From the NCBI GenBank assembly GCA_037953625.1, contig CM075653.1, forward strand, positions 103,271,639 to 103,335,638: a stretch of DNA of 64,000 bases. The letters run 5' to 3'. Both the position numbers and the translations under genes were made by a program. Origin of the DNA: Crotalaria pallida. Taxonomy: Eukaryota; Streptophyta; Magnoliopsida; Fabales; Fabaceae. The notes beneath the pieces were generated by a model, which searched no databases, was not told the DNA's origin, and was given only the letters and a program-made list of their open reading frames with translations. Below, in pieces: positions 1-10,106 of this stretch; the stretch's first letter is position 1, and every line of letters starts with the position of its first letter.

Positions 1-1570
1 CTTGCTGGCCCAGATTTTCCTTCTCTTTTTTTTTTATAATTGGGCCTGTTGGAATGCTTCATCTTTTTTTTTTTTTTGGAATGGGCCATTGACCCATTAG
101 GGTTGGAACCCTCATGCAGCATCTGTGCTGCTGCGTTCCCTCTTCTTCTAACAGCATGTGCGGCGGCTGCACTATGGATGGTGCTGCACGCCAACAGGGA
201 TGCGGCGGCGGTGATTCTGCTTGGCGGCGACAAAAACGGCGAACAAGGGAGTGACACCATACACCGAAAACGGTGCGCTCCCCGGAATGGCGGTGGTGGC
301 TGCTCGTCCCCGTGGCACGAGGATCGGAGGGAGACGGAGGAAAACGCGATCTGAAACGGGAGACGAAGGAAAACACGATCGGAGGAAAACGCGATCGGAG
401 GGAGAAGGAGGAAAACGCGATCCAATGCCATTTTTATTGTGACCGGAGCGCCTCGATGGGGCTGGAGATCGTTGCACGCGCGCCGCCATTCGTGTTGAAA
501 AGCAGCGGAGGCGGTGGTGAAGAGTCTTCGTTCGAGCAGCAGCAGAGGCGTTGCTCCAAGGTGGTTCGGGTGTCGGTGACGGTGTTGACGGCAAAGGGAG
601 CTATTTCCTTCAGTTTCAAACATGGAGGACTCATCAACGGGAAGGAGAAGCACCGAGACGGTGCCGTCATCTTATTATTCTCTTCTTCCTCCGTTCGATC
701 TATTGGCAGAGGTGCGGTCGTGTTGACGGTACTGTACCGTTTGATGATGCCAAAACCGTTCAATATTCGTTCAGCCCACCAACCAGATGCAGCAGCAATG
801 ATGAAGGAGAAGCACCGGCACCGTGCCGCACCGTGACCGCGACCATGAGCCACACGTTGCCCCTTTTCTTTTTCTCCTCCTTTTTTTTTATGTGGATGGG
901 AATTGAAATTTGTCGATCCCCACAGAGGTAATGTGGTGCCTCCGACCCACTCCTTTGATTTTCTGAAACCAAAAAACACAAAAACACAAATCAAAAATCC
1001 TCCAACAAAACCCCAAGAACCCCGAAGCCCAGAAGCACTCAAAGCCAGAAAACCCATCCCCCAAAATTGCGAACCAAAACCCCCATAAACCGCACATTAC
1101 CACAATGATGAAGCCATAATACTAAATCCCTCCCATATAAATCAAACCAGTGAAAAAAGAAAGGCAAACACGAAAAGAACGAAGCGAGAAAATACCTGGA
1201 ATATGCGAACAAAGGATGAACGAAGAAGAGAGAAAGATTCAACGCGAATCCCTTGCTGTAAAAGGTAGTAAAGATCCTAAACACAGATTTGAACGAGAAA
1301 GAGAAGAATGGTTGCGAGTACAGAGGAAAAAAGGATCAAGGAAAGAGAAAGAGGAAGTTGTGCGAATGGGTGGGGGAGTAACTGCTGGACAAAGAAAGAA
1401 AGAAAATCAATTTTGCTAAAGCAAGAAAAGAAGGAAAATTTTCCTTCTTCCTATCCTTGGATTTGAAAGAAACATGATAAGAACACATAAAAAGTGAGGC
1501 TAAACACCGATGACTCAGTAAGTGTAGTAATCTTATAAGGTTTCCTCTGAAAAGAGGTACTATATATAAG
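1..1570. other. unresolved repetitive region, no confident gene
   Basis: I see no convincing gene. Open frames of 60-207 codons overlap on both strands and have low-complexity, Arg/Ser/Pro-rich content with no recognisable domain. Read on the minus strand the stretch looks like a promoter and leader: a TATATATAG string near 1558-1572, then CT-rich sequence, then a pyrimidine tract ending in CCAG near 1196-1200 that could be a splice acceptor. The LTR leaders of elements B and C in this window have a similar layout, so a decayed minus-strand LTR is more likely than a host gene. This is inference only. Confidence 0.3.
321..423. repeat. short degenerate tandem repeat
   Basis: About four imperfect copies of a purine-rich unit follow each other. 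Each contains GGAGGAAAACGCGATC or a variant, separated by GGGAGA(C/A)-type spacers. It reads as an ancient tandem duplication and makes the open frames across it low-complexity. Confidence 0.6.
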
Positions 1571-2110
1571 TGCATACGGTAGGGATCTCGGGTATAACCA
1601 CCTTAGCCGAGGTGGGTGCCCTCATCCCCGATGTGGAAGAGGTTGCTGAGTGAAGCGATGTGAGGACATTTCACTGCAAACTGTACTTCATCGGGTGTCC
1701 CTTGTACACTGTGCATACGAGCCGATCTCGTTCAGGAGATGTAGGCTGTGCATAGCGCCATGCAACATTTAGGTGGCTAGTGCTAAATGAGAAGCTAGTA
1801 CGTACGTATATAAAATTGTAACACTTGAGTAAGGGGGCAAATTTGTATTTCTCATTGATGATAGAGTTGATTACATTGCCTTTCTTGAAAATAAAGTGGA
1901 TATATCACAGTGGAGTGACACCTTGGCAAAATATGATCATAAGATATCAAAATATAAACAGAAATTTAAAACGAAATTAAAGCTTGGACTTTTAGCTGAA
2001 ACTGTTAGCAATTGTTAGCAACTGCAACTAATTTCTGAGGTAAACCCATTTAATATAGGTTCTCAGTATTGTGAAGTTCTAGAGGCTTTCGAGTTCGGTT
2101 CTTTCGAGGA
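1571..2110. other. unassigned spacer
   Basis: No gene is visible. The first ~230 bases are moderately GC-rich, and the remainder from ~1800 is AT-rich. A 3' LTR for the minus-strand gag-protease element was looked for here, because the copy at 5218-5806 should have a partner, but no matching sequence is present. Confidence 0.4.
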
Positions 2111-2194
2111 TTTCCTAGAGTATGTTTGCAAAAACGCCTCTGTTGGGGTCTTCTCGCTTCCGAACATACTCTCCTCCCTTCTGGATCTCCTGAA

Positions 2195-3450
2195 TCATGT
2201 CTGTTCCTCGGAGTGCGGGGTCTCCGAGCTCGAGGATATGGGTTGTGCTGCGCTGTTGTCCTTGTCGGTTGGCGCCTCCCTTACTGACACCTTCTGGGTC
2301 AAGGTGGGATATCGGATCAGCTTGGGATTCTTTCCGCACTGGTCTACCTTTGGACGGAGGACATTGTAGAAGGGTAATTCTTTCATCTTGACAAACCCGA
2401 GCTCGGGGTTTTGAAAAGCTTGATTTGAGAAGAAGGTGAGGGGTTGACCTTGGCCCATACTTTGGGCCGAGATGGGGTGGGGAGTGGAAAAATTAATTAT
2501 TGGGTGAATGAGAAAATCTACCCCCTGCTGGGGTCTAAAGTGAAGTAGAATGAAAGAAGGATTTTTGTTGAAGACGTCTCGACCTTGTTCGGGGAGATTG
2601 TTGCTTACTTGGGATATTGTGCTGAAGTTGGATGGATTGAAGGAGGTTGCCGACCGTCCCTTTTGCGAGGGAGATCTAAGAAAGTCTTGCTTGACTTCGG
2701 CCAATAGGATTCTTCCTTTGGTCAGTATTAGATCGCTGAACTCTTTTTGTTTCCTTTTTCCTTCCCGTAGACTTGCATTATAGCAGAGTCGGGCTTTTAC
2801 TTGGTCGGCCTTGACAGTGACGACTTTATCGTCGGAGCCGACGAACTTCATTGCCAAGTGAACAGTTGACACCACTGCTCCAAAGGCTTGGAGGCAGGTT
2901 CTTCCCAAAATAGCATTATACGGAGAATCAGAATCAACAACCAAGAATTTGATAATCTCCGTTCGGGCCGAAGGTTGTTTGCCTAAGGTCACCGGGAGAT
3001 GGATAGCTCCTAGAGGGCGAATTGCCTCTCCTGTAAAGCTGATGAGGTTGCCTTAAAATCCAACGAGGTCGGCTGATCGCAATTTCAATGTCGATCGAGC
3101 TTCCTTGATCAACGAAAACTCGGGCGACCTCAAAATTGCCGATTAACGCCGTAATCACCAAAGGATCATTGTGATCCGGGATGACGTCTTCCATGTCCTT
3201 CTCGAAAAAAACAATGGGAACATTCCGAGATGGTTTTTTGTAGGTGGGTTTATGCTGAACAGCCAAGACTTGGTTGATGTACCTTTTCCTTTCTGCTCTC
3301 ATTTCTCCGCCACCAGCAAAGCCTCCTGAGATAGTTTCCACTCGGAAGTTTTCTGGTGACTTATCCAAGTCTTGAACCGTGACCATGTTTACCCGCGGTG
3401 GTTCTTCTTCTTTCTTCTCCGGAGAAGGGTCAGCTTTGGCCTTCCCTTTG
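2195..3450 (-). pseudogene. retroviral-type protease region of gag-pro element, frameshifted
   Basis: This is the C-terminal half of a Ty3/gypsy gag-protease polyprotein. The minus-strand frame ending at 2934 carries the aspartic protease active-site stretch FVDQGSS near 3107-3090, then changes frame around 3080. The second frame (2992-2195) continues with the protease core LVVDSDSPYNAILGR and an HLAMKF motif, typical of this group. A Pro/Ser-rich tail of about 150 residues follows, and no reverse transcriptase, RNase H or integrase motif appears before the element ends. It is therefore either a truncated copy or a non-autonomous gag-pro family. The frameshift is read directly; the family assignment rests on motif recognition. 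Confidence 0.75.
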
Positions 3451-5168
3451 TCGTTGTCTGGGCTGCGGGTCCTTCTTCGGCCTTTCCTCTCTACCGCCTC
3501 TCGCACATACTGTTGTAACTTTCCTCTTCTCACCATATCCTCGATCACGTCTCGAAGCCAAGTGCATTGATCCGTATGGTGTCCATATCCGTCGTGGAAG
3601 TTACAGTATTTAGACTTGTCCCTGATGTTGTTTTGGTTTCTTAGAAAAGGAGGTCGAGTTACACCCCTGAGTTCGGTTTGCATGGTCTCTCTCCAAACTT
3701 GAGACCTTGGGACCGTCAGAGGGGTGTAAGAATCGTACTTGGTGATGTACGGACGTCAGCGATCCTCTGGCTGACCGAGATTGGAACGTCCTCGGTCGCC
3801 TTGATCCGATCTTCCTCCTTTTTCCTCCCTGTTCCCGCGAGGGCGACCTCGGGGGAGGGCGTTCGAGGCGGCAGCTTGGCTATTTTCCAACCTATTTGTT
3901 TGTCCTTTGGTAAACTCTTCCAGATTGATGTATTTATTTGACCGTTGTCTCGGCTCGGCCATGTCTCTCGGTGGCCTTCCAATCAGTGAATCCTTGAACC
4001 CTCCCTCGGCCAATCCTTGGGTCAAGAGGAGGACGGCCACCTCAGGAGATAAGTGGGGGACCGAACTGGACTCGGTGTGAAATCTGTGTAGGTAAGCCCG
4101 CAGGGTTTCATCCGACTTCTACGTCACCGTTGCTAGTGTGTGGACCGACCTTGGCTGCACACAGCTAGCGGTGTACCTGTTGAGAAATACTTGCTTCATT
4201 TCTTTCCAATTGTTGACGGAATTTCTGGGTAACGTTGAGAACCAACGGAGGACTAGAGCTTGGAGGGTCATAGAGAAAGCTCGGCATTTGAGCCGATCTC
4301 CCCCCCCCCCATGAAAGTTGATAGCTCCTTCATAATTCAGGACGTGCTCTTGCGGGTCCGTGAGGCCATTATATCTGGAAATGTTTGTTGGTCCGAGATA
4401 CCCGGGTGGTGGTTGGTAACTCATGATGGGTGGGGTGAAGGGGTGGCCGGGATGAACATCATCAGGGTCGGTTTGTTGGTCATCAAGGGGTGGTGTTTGG
4501 GTTGGTTGTGTGACGGTGGTGTGAGGTGTTGTAAGCATTTGCGGTGTTAACAGTTGTGGAGATGTCAAATTTTGGGCTGGGGGTATGACGTTGCCCCGTT
4601 CAGCTGAGAAGGTCACAGGTTGAGGGAGTTCGTTTAAGGCTGGAGCCTGGTCCGGGATGACTCGTTCAGCCAAACGATGCATTGTGATCTATTGTAGATC
4701 TGCAATAGCTTTTCCTTGCTGTTCTACTATTCTCATCTGCTGTCTCATCAAAGATAAGATCTCTGCATCTCGGGAGAGTGAAGAGTGACGCGAGTGAGAG
4801 CGATGGGTGGTGCTAACAGAGTGGGTACGTTCGTCGCGGTAGCGGTGGTGTTCTGCGTTGGTTTCTCCAAGCTCAGAACGTAGTTGCGCTCGCCGACCTC
4901 CTCCGTCGAACTGGACAGGGTTTGTGGTATCTCCAGTGTGGACGGTGTAAGGTCCACTGTGAGTGTGGGTAAACTGCGGGGGAGGCGGGGGAGGAGGTGG
5001 CGGCGGTGGAGGAGGTGGTGGAGGCGGAGGAGGTGGTGGCGGGGGAGGAGGTGACGGTGAGGGCCTCGCTGCCCTGTTGGCTTCGAGGTGCGTACGTAGA
5101 TCCTCAGAAGAAAGCACCCTCCTGGGACGCCCCCTTCCTCTCTGCAGAACTGGTGGAGCCTCTGACAT
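3451..5168 (-). pseudogene. Ty3/gypsy gag polyprotein with in-frame stops (Tat-like)
   Basis: This is a capsid/nucleocapsid precursor. The start is the ATG at 5168, about 30 nt downstream of a primer-binding site on the minus strand. One frame runs through three in-frame stops (near 4690, 4120 and 3757) into the protease region. In order it shows a basic N-terminus (RGRGRPRR), a polyproline run of about 27 residues (near residues 38-65), a His/Arg/Ser-rich stretch, the retrotransposon gag core (ISRYNGLTDPQEH, then LVLRWFSTLP) and a zinc-knuckle-like YCNFHDGYGHHTDQC near 3610. The knuckle is the variant seen in Tat-type plant elements rather than classical CCHC. With three stops it cannot make full-length protein. 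Confidence 0.8.
4977..5052 (+). repeat. GGN-rich tract (polyproline codons on minus strand)
   Basis: An almost uninterrupted run of GGC, GGA, GGT and GGG triplets on the plus strand encodes the polyproline run of the minus-strand gag. Many adjacent GG and GGG runs make it a strong candidate for G-quadruplex formation on the plus strand, and C-rich in the element's RNA sense. Confidence 0.85.
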
Positions 5169-5196
5169 GGTAGACCTTGGTGGGGATAAAGTTTAT

Positions 5197-5216
5197 CTTT
5201 CCCACAGACGGCGCCA
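5197..5216 (-). promoter_or_regulatory. primer-binding site, TGGCGCCG type
   Basis: On the minus strand the sequence begins TGGCGCCGTCTGTGGGAAAG, one base from the LTR end. TGGCGCCG-type primer sites are characteristic of Tat/Athila-clade plant elements, unlike the TGGTATCAGAGC sites of the other elements here. It fixes the orientation of the gag-pro element and the inner edge of its LTR. Confidence 0.8.
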
Positions 5217-5217
5217 A

Positions 5218-5806
5218 TGTGATGTCCTAGATGGTGAGATCCTCTAAGGTAAGGAAATGAGCCTTAGAGAAGCCTCTATCTAGGGTTGATGTGTGATGTT
5301 TGATAGGAGTCCTCAGGTGGCCAAGATGAGAGCCAATGGGGGTAACCCTAATCACTGGAGTGTGTGAGAGTGGCGATTAGGGTTAGAGGACGTACCTTTG
5401 CCCCATGTAGCACTGAGCTACTCATAGCGGGGAGCTGGTTGCCCTAATGGGCTTGCTTGGGGCCCAAGTAGGGCCAGCCTGTAATGAGCTATGAGGGGTG
5501 AGCTGTCCTTGCGGATAAGGATGAGATGAGTTGTCCTTGTAGATAAGGATAGGGGGAGTTGTCCTTGTGGATAAGATGGAAAGACGTCATCATAACCTTA
5601 GTATCGGAATCTTTGAGGAGGTGTCGGACTTGGGGAGGTATCAGATTCAGCCTAAGTGGGAGCACGAGGTCGGCCTGTATCTGGCGTTTGCTCGACCGCT
5701 GAGCTTTGAGCTCGGCCAGGCGTTCAGAAGGCTCCTCGAGGGATCCGCATGCCCTTGGCGGGGGTTACGGGGAGTTCGGCCTAGCCGAGTCCACCACAAC
5801 CAAGCA
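5218..5806 (-). repeat. 5' LTR of the minus-strand gag-pro element
   Basis: The sequence between the primer site and element E is about 589 bp and has TG...CA ends when read on the minus strand. The inner edge is set by the primer site. The outer edge at 5806 is a best guess from the terminal CA and the change into E-type sequence. It contains tandem GTTGTCCTT(G)-GATAAG phrases at 5490-5575. No second copy lies in the window, so the element is incomplete or its 3' LTR has been lost. Confidence 0.6.
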
Positions 5807-6130
5807 ATGTGCCACTTATGTATTCAAGCTAAACTTTTACATTCTGTATTGAGGTCTGTTTATTTTTGACAATTGAACAAAGTAATCTTTTGAAAATATC
5901 AGGATGACTCGGAAACAAGTATTTTGTGAAAATGAAAGTTTTATGAAAATAAAGGTTTTAGTAACAACTCGATTTTCCAAAAATGGTGCATTAAAAATTA
6001 TCAGGAATCCTGCAGTCATGTTTTCAAAACACTTCATTATGTTTTACACAAAAAAAAAATTTGGCCTCATTTTTGCAACTTTAACAAGAAAAAGTTAATT
6101 ATTTTGATTTACGAAAATCGGGCTGTTACA
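5807..6130 (+). repeat. LTR 3' end of element E (truncated)
   Basis: The sequence ends CGGGCTGTTACA at 6130, directly against B sequence. Its reverse complement resembles the start of LTR I at 62605: TGTAACAGCCCGATTTTCG, then AATGAGGCC followed by a T-run, then GAGTTGTTAC. B's 5' LTR lacks its first 13 bases here and resumes at ATTTT, which fits E having inserted into B with ATTTT as the duplicated target. The rest of E lies left of the gag-pro insertion or outside the window. Confidence 0.65.
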
Positions 6131-7172
6131 ATTTTAATCCCTAGTATAATTATAAGTTTTATCGAATTAAATATTTGTTTCTTGAAATAAATTATTTAGT
6201 TGTTGGGTATTTTTATAAAATAAGTTATGTTAACTACGAAGAGTATTTAATTGTATTTGAAGTGAATTATTTTAAAGAAAGATTATCATAATTTTAATAA
6301 GGCTTTTTTATGAAATTAGTCCCTATAAATATTGGTTGTTCTGAAATGAGTCCCTAAACTTTATTTTTTTTCGTTTTGGTCCCCAAACACTATTTACGTT
6401 TCGAAGTTGGTCCCTGTAAATATTGTTCATTCTGAAATGAGTCCCTAAACATTTTTTGTTTTTTTCGTTTTGGTCCCCAAATCGATAACGTAAAAAGTGT
6501 TTGGGGACCAAAACGAAAAAAAATAAAGTTTAGGGACTCATTTCAGAACGACCAATATTTACAGGGACCAATTTCATAAAAAAACCTTTTAATAATGCTA
6601 AACCTTTTAGGACACTTCACTTAACTTTTATATATTCAACAATGAACTATGTTTTGAGTTTCCAAATATTTAATTATTAAAAATATATTTAATATAGCTA
6701 ATAAATTGATAAATGAAAGTATATGTTTTTAAAAAAAAATAATAAGAAAGGAAGAAGAAAAACGTGTGTGTGTTGTGCTTAGGGAAAACCCTATTTCCCT
6801 TCCTCTTTGTTTTGTCCAGCCGCCGTCCCCCCATCCCCACTCACTCTCCTTCAATTCTTCCTCCTCCATGGCCATGACCTCTCGAAGCTTGTCTCTCTCT
6901 CTGGGCCGACGCTGCCGTGAACCCGCGCCGCCACGGGCGCTTCTCCTCCTTCGAATTGCGACTCGCGGCCACCCTGGAGCGCCGCCGCTGGTTCGCTGTG
7001 CTGCTGCTACTCCTTGCGGCTGCAGCCATGGAATCCACCACCGCCGTGACCAGAGGCCACTGTCACCGCCACTCTCCTCCCTTGGTTCGTGCAAACGACG
7101 CCACCATCACCATTGACGTGTGAGTAGCCGCCAAGACCGAGCCGCAACCACCAAAGCCACCATCATCGCTTG
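6131..7172 (+). repeat. element B 5' LTR, first piece
   Basis: Matches the start of B's 3' LTR (34934-35462, then 47153 on) almost base for base, apart from the MITE at 6301-6586. It runs through the CT-rich leader (6760-6870) and a GC-rich stretch with CCGCC repeats, then is cut by element A at 7173. Open frames here of 60-120 codons are shadows of this leader. Confidence 0.9.
6301..6586. mobile_element. Mutator-type MITE
   Basis: A 286-bp non-coding element has terminal inverted repeats (GGCTTTTTTATGAAATTAG at the left, its near-perfect complement at the right) and a 9-bp target duplication TTTTAATAA (6292-6300 and 6587-6595). The empty site is seen in B's other LTR at 35095-35103, which proves insertion after B arrived. 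The left arm is itself duplicated: GTCCCT...CGTTTTGGTCCCC occurs twice on the left and once inverted on the right. A 9-bp duplication is typical of Mutator-like transposases acting in trans. Confidence 0.9.
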
Positions 7173-7415
7173 TGTAACATCCCCAATTTTCGATGTCCGT
7201 TTAGAATGGTGATTAGACGTAAGTTAGTATGTGTTTAAGTGTTTAGAGTGTAGAATTGAGTTAAGAGTAAAACGAATCGGGGTAGAACTAGTTTAGGATG
7301 AGTTTATATAGTATCTGAGTAAGGTTCTGGGTAGTAATCCAAACCTAGATGAGTATAGGAGTCTAAGAGAATGAAATAGGGTTAGAAAGTCATCAAAATG
7401 GTATTTTGCATCAAG

Positions 7416-7663
7416 TAATCGATTACTTAGAAGGGTTTAATCGATTACTTGCTCTCAGATGAAATCACACAAAGTGTTGCAGCAGAGTAATCGATTACTT
7501 GGGTGAAGTAATCGATTACTTGGGTGAAGTAATCGATTACCTTGTGATTTCAGTGCAATAATCGATTATTTTGAAGGGCTTAATCGATTATTTGGTCTCA
7601 GGATTTTGTACTAGGTTGTTGCATTGAAGAAGTAATCGATTATTCATATGAAGTAATCGATTA
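7416..7663. repeat. array of nine TAATCGATTA palindromes
   Basis: The perfect 10-bp palindrome TAATCGATTA occurs nine times in about 250 bp, upstream of the CT-rich leader. The 3' LTR has eight copies at 13739-13955, having one GTAATCGATTACTTGGGTGAA-like unit fewer. The position suggests promoter-proximal binding sites, but no factor is identified. Confidence 0.9.
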
Positions 7664-7887
7664 CCTCCTGCCAAATCTGATTAAAAACACGCTTTTCCTT
7701 CACTTTTTCCATAAGTTTCTCTCTCCTCCACTCGACTATTTCTCTCTCTACGAAGCCCTCTCTTCTTCTCTCTTTCTCTCATGCTTCAATCACTCAAAAT
7801 AACACCAAATCAAAGCCAAATAACATCAAATCCACACTAGAAGTCATCTCCTCATCACTTATTGATGTAGTTCTCCTCCCAAATCTC

Positions 7888-8336
7888 ATGTTTCCATCAC
7901 TTTCTCTCAAACCCCCAAATTGGGAACCCAAAACCCTAACTTTCCCAATCTTAATCATAGAGCCTTCCAATCCTTCAAGGAGTCATAGATCGGGTATAAG
8001 AGCATGGAATAGGAGGCTAGCAGATAAGGATTGGAGCTTGGTGAGTGGGTTTGGAGAAAACCCCAATCTCTCTCTTTCTTTCTCTCTCTTAAAGGTAAGG
8101 GGGAGTACTTTGGTTTTAATTAGGGAAAGGATTTAATGATAGTAATAGAGTTATAATTAGATGTATTTTTATATGTGTATGTCTGATTTGTATGTTGATC
8201 TTGCTATGATTGAACATAAAAGTATATGTGATGAACTTAGGAATTATGTTAGTAATGGATTGTTATAATTGTTATAGACTAAATTGATGGACTGAATGAT
8301 ATGGCCATGGTTGTTATTGCTGTCATGTGTGATTGT

Positions 8337-8379
<43 letters not shown>

Positions 8380-9378
8380 GTATGGCCATAACTCTTAAGT
8401 TAGAGAACCCCACCCAATTGGATATAAAGTCTTAAAGGTTTGATTAACAAAAGCAATATAAAATGAACTAGGAACACGTGCATTAAAGGAGTAAGGTGGA
8501 CCTTAGGTGTAACGGGGAAAACTTACGTTTCTATTCGTGAAGGCAAAAGTAACTAGATTGTGCTATTAAAACAATCGCCGAGAATTATTATGGAAAACTT
8601 TGATCTTCCAAAGGGCCGGGTTCGCAACCCGTGTCGGGGATTGGTTTTATGCAAACCATAATAATTCTGTCAGTTACTTTGGCTTTTCGTGGCCAGTGAG
8701 GGTGATTTCTGCTAGAGCCAATCTGGGCGAATCAATCCAGATTGTACATTGTACACTACCCTAGAGGAGTGTGACGTATTGTGCAAGCGGATGAGCGATA
8801 TTCCTAGAGGATATGAAGCATCCAAAAAGGGGTTGGGAAATGCTTACTCCTGGTCGGTTTTCCCCAGAGTGGAGGGTGTAGTGTTGTGAGGAAATTGTTA
8901 TTGTTATTGTTATTGGAAATGGAGAAGTGCATTCATTGTTACAGTGGGTTTAATTCACTGAATCCAATGAAAGTGTTAAAGGGTTATAGTGAATAAAGTT
9001 AAAGGGTACAGTGTTACATTGGATTCAGGAATTAAACCATAATGTTATAAAGTTGCATTCATACTCATATGATTGAGCATAAAAGCATTGCTATGTATGG
9101 ATATTGGGTAAATGAAAGGTGCATGTATAGTGTAATGAAATGGATAAATGTTAAGGTATAGGAAAAGTATTGATGAATAGGATAATGTGAAGCATGAGTA
9201 TGTGTGTATGGGTATGTCTAGTTATGTCCTATTACTGCTATTTCAAGTGCTTTCCTTGATTATTATTCAAATTACTCACCCCTTAAGTTGATCATTTTAG
9301 GTACCATCGGAGAAAGACATTCATTGCTTCCGTGTCGAGAATGGTATACTCACAATGAAAGAGTATATTAGTGATTAG
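7888..9378 (+). CDS. hypothetical spliced ORF inside element A LTR (5' copy)
   Basis: This is a predicted two-exon frame with no recognised domain. Exon 1 is 7888-8094 (69 codons, starting MFPSLSLKPPNW). The donor GTAAGG is at 8095, and the acceptor TTTTAG ends at 9300. Exon 2 is 9301-9378 (25 codons, starting VPSEKD) and the frame is kept across the junction. The same frame is open in the 3' LTR with two amino-acid differences that I could see. A short upstream ATG frame precedes it. The junction is inferred from splice consensus, and chance could give a 25-codon open stretch, so this could be an untranslated leader with an intron rather than a gene. Confidence 0.3.
8340..8379. repeat. TA microsatellite in element A 5' LTR
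   Basis: A run of about 15 TA units that is only about 8 units long in the matching 3' LTR (14632-14647), so it changed length after insertion. It lies inside the putative LTR intron. Confidence 0.95.
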
Positions 9379-9792
9379 GACCTGAAGGTCACAATAATCC
9401 TGCAACTGCTCTTAGATTCTATGATGTAAATCATTTCATTATACATTGTAATTAAGTTTTAACTTTTCATTTTAAGTTAAAGATACTCTTATTTTTTAAA
9501 AGAGACTTTATAAGGATTTGTGAAAAAAAAGAAAAAGTGTTAGTGGTTGTGAAGGATATTGATATATCCTCTTTTAAATGAACTCGAAAGCATGCCACAA
9601 CCACTACAATGTAATTATTGTTTTGTTTATTTAGAAACTGTTTTGGACTGACAGGTATAACTTTTAACTTGGGGAAAGTCCATATTTTAAAGTAAACTCC
9701 GACAAAATTTTTATCAAACCCCCAGTATTTTCTAATGAAAGAACCAACCTAAAGTTATATAATTTAAGTATAAAAGGTAGGATGTTACATTA

Positions 9793-9805
9793 TGGTATCA
9801 GAGCA
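9793..9805 (+). promoter_or_regulatory. primer-binding site of element A (initiator-Met tRNA)
   Basis: TGGTATCAGAGCA is complementary to the 3' end of plant initiator methionine tRNA. It lies four bases after the LTR end and marks where minus-strand DNA synthesis starts. Confidence 0.92.
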
Positions 9806-10081
9806 ATGGTTGCAATTCTCGGCCGTGGAGTATGGATTTTCTACTCCCAAAGAGTTACTCCACATGAGAGTAACTAACCAATAGTTATCTAAGTAACTTA
9901 TTTTCATAGTTTATGCATGCATATTTAGTTAAAGTTAACATAGTTTAGTTGTGTTAATGCATGCTAGTGCTAGTCTAGTAATCTTCAGTTCAAAGTGAGC
10001 TAAGTAAAATTTTCAATTGTAGCTTTGTTGTGTTTAGAAGCGGACCGAAAGTAAAGACTAAGGGAAGTGATAACTCCCAAC

Positions 10082-10106
10082 GGGTCAGAGCATGAAATTG
10101 CTACCC
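10082..10106 (+). promoter_or_regulatory. leader hairpin conserved with element B
   Basis: GGGT, a CAG bulge and AGCA pair with TGCTACCC across a TGAAAT loop. It lies about 290 nt after the primer site. Element B has the same structure at 32863-32887, about 300 nt after its primer site, with one stem mismatch. The surrounding block, including a following CCCAACGGGA, is also conserved. A packaging or dimerisation role is inference. Confidence 0.5.

Larger units (their letters stand above)
7173..9789 (+). repeat. element A 5' LTR
   Basis: Begins TGTAACATCCCC and ends GGATGTTACA. In order it holds a palindrome array (7416-7663), a CT-rich leader, a small open frame (7888 on), a strong donor-like AAAG/GTAAGG at 8094/8095, a TA microsatellite, an acceptor-like TTTTAG/GTACC at 9300/9301 and an AT-rich tail. 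It is 45 bp longer than the 3' copy. Confidence 0.93.

Noticed and set aside
434..1057. 207-codon minus-strand frame
   Set aside because: Low-complexity Ser/Pro/Cys content, overlapped by long frames in other registers, no domain. Probably open by composition.
1571..2110. 3' LTR of the minus-strand gag-pro element
   Set aside because: No match to the 5218-5806 sequence was found here, so no second LTR is called.
4963..5247. Plus-strand polyglycine protein frame
   Set aside because: It is the complement of the polyproline run in the minus-strand gag and includes the primer site and LTR edge.
7173..9789. Element A LTR as a solo insertion
   Set aside because: A second LTR at 13486-16057, a primer site and the outer GCTTG duplication show a complete element.
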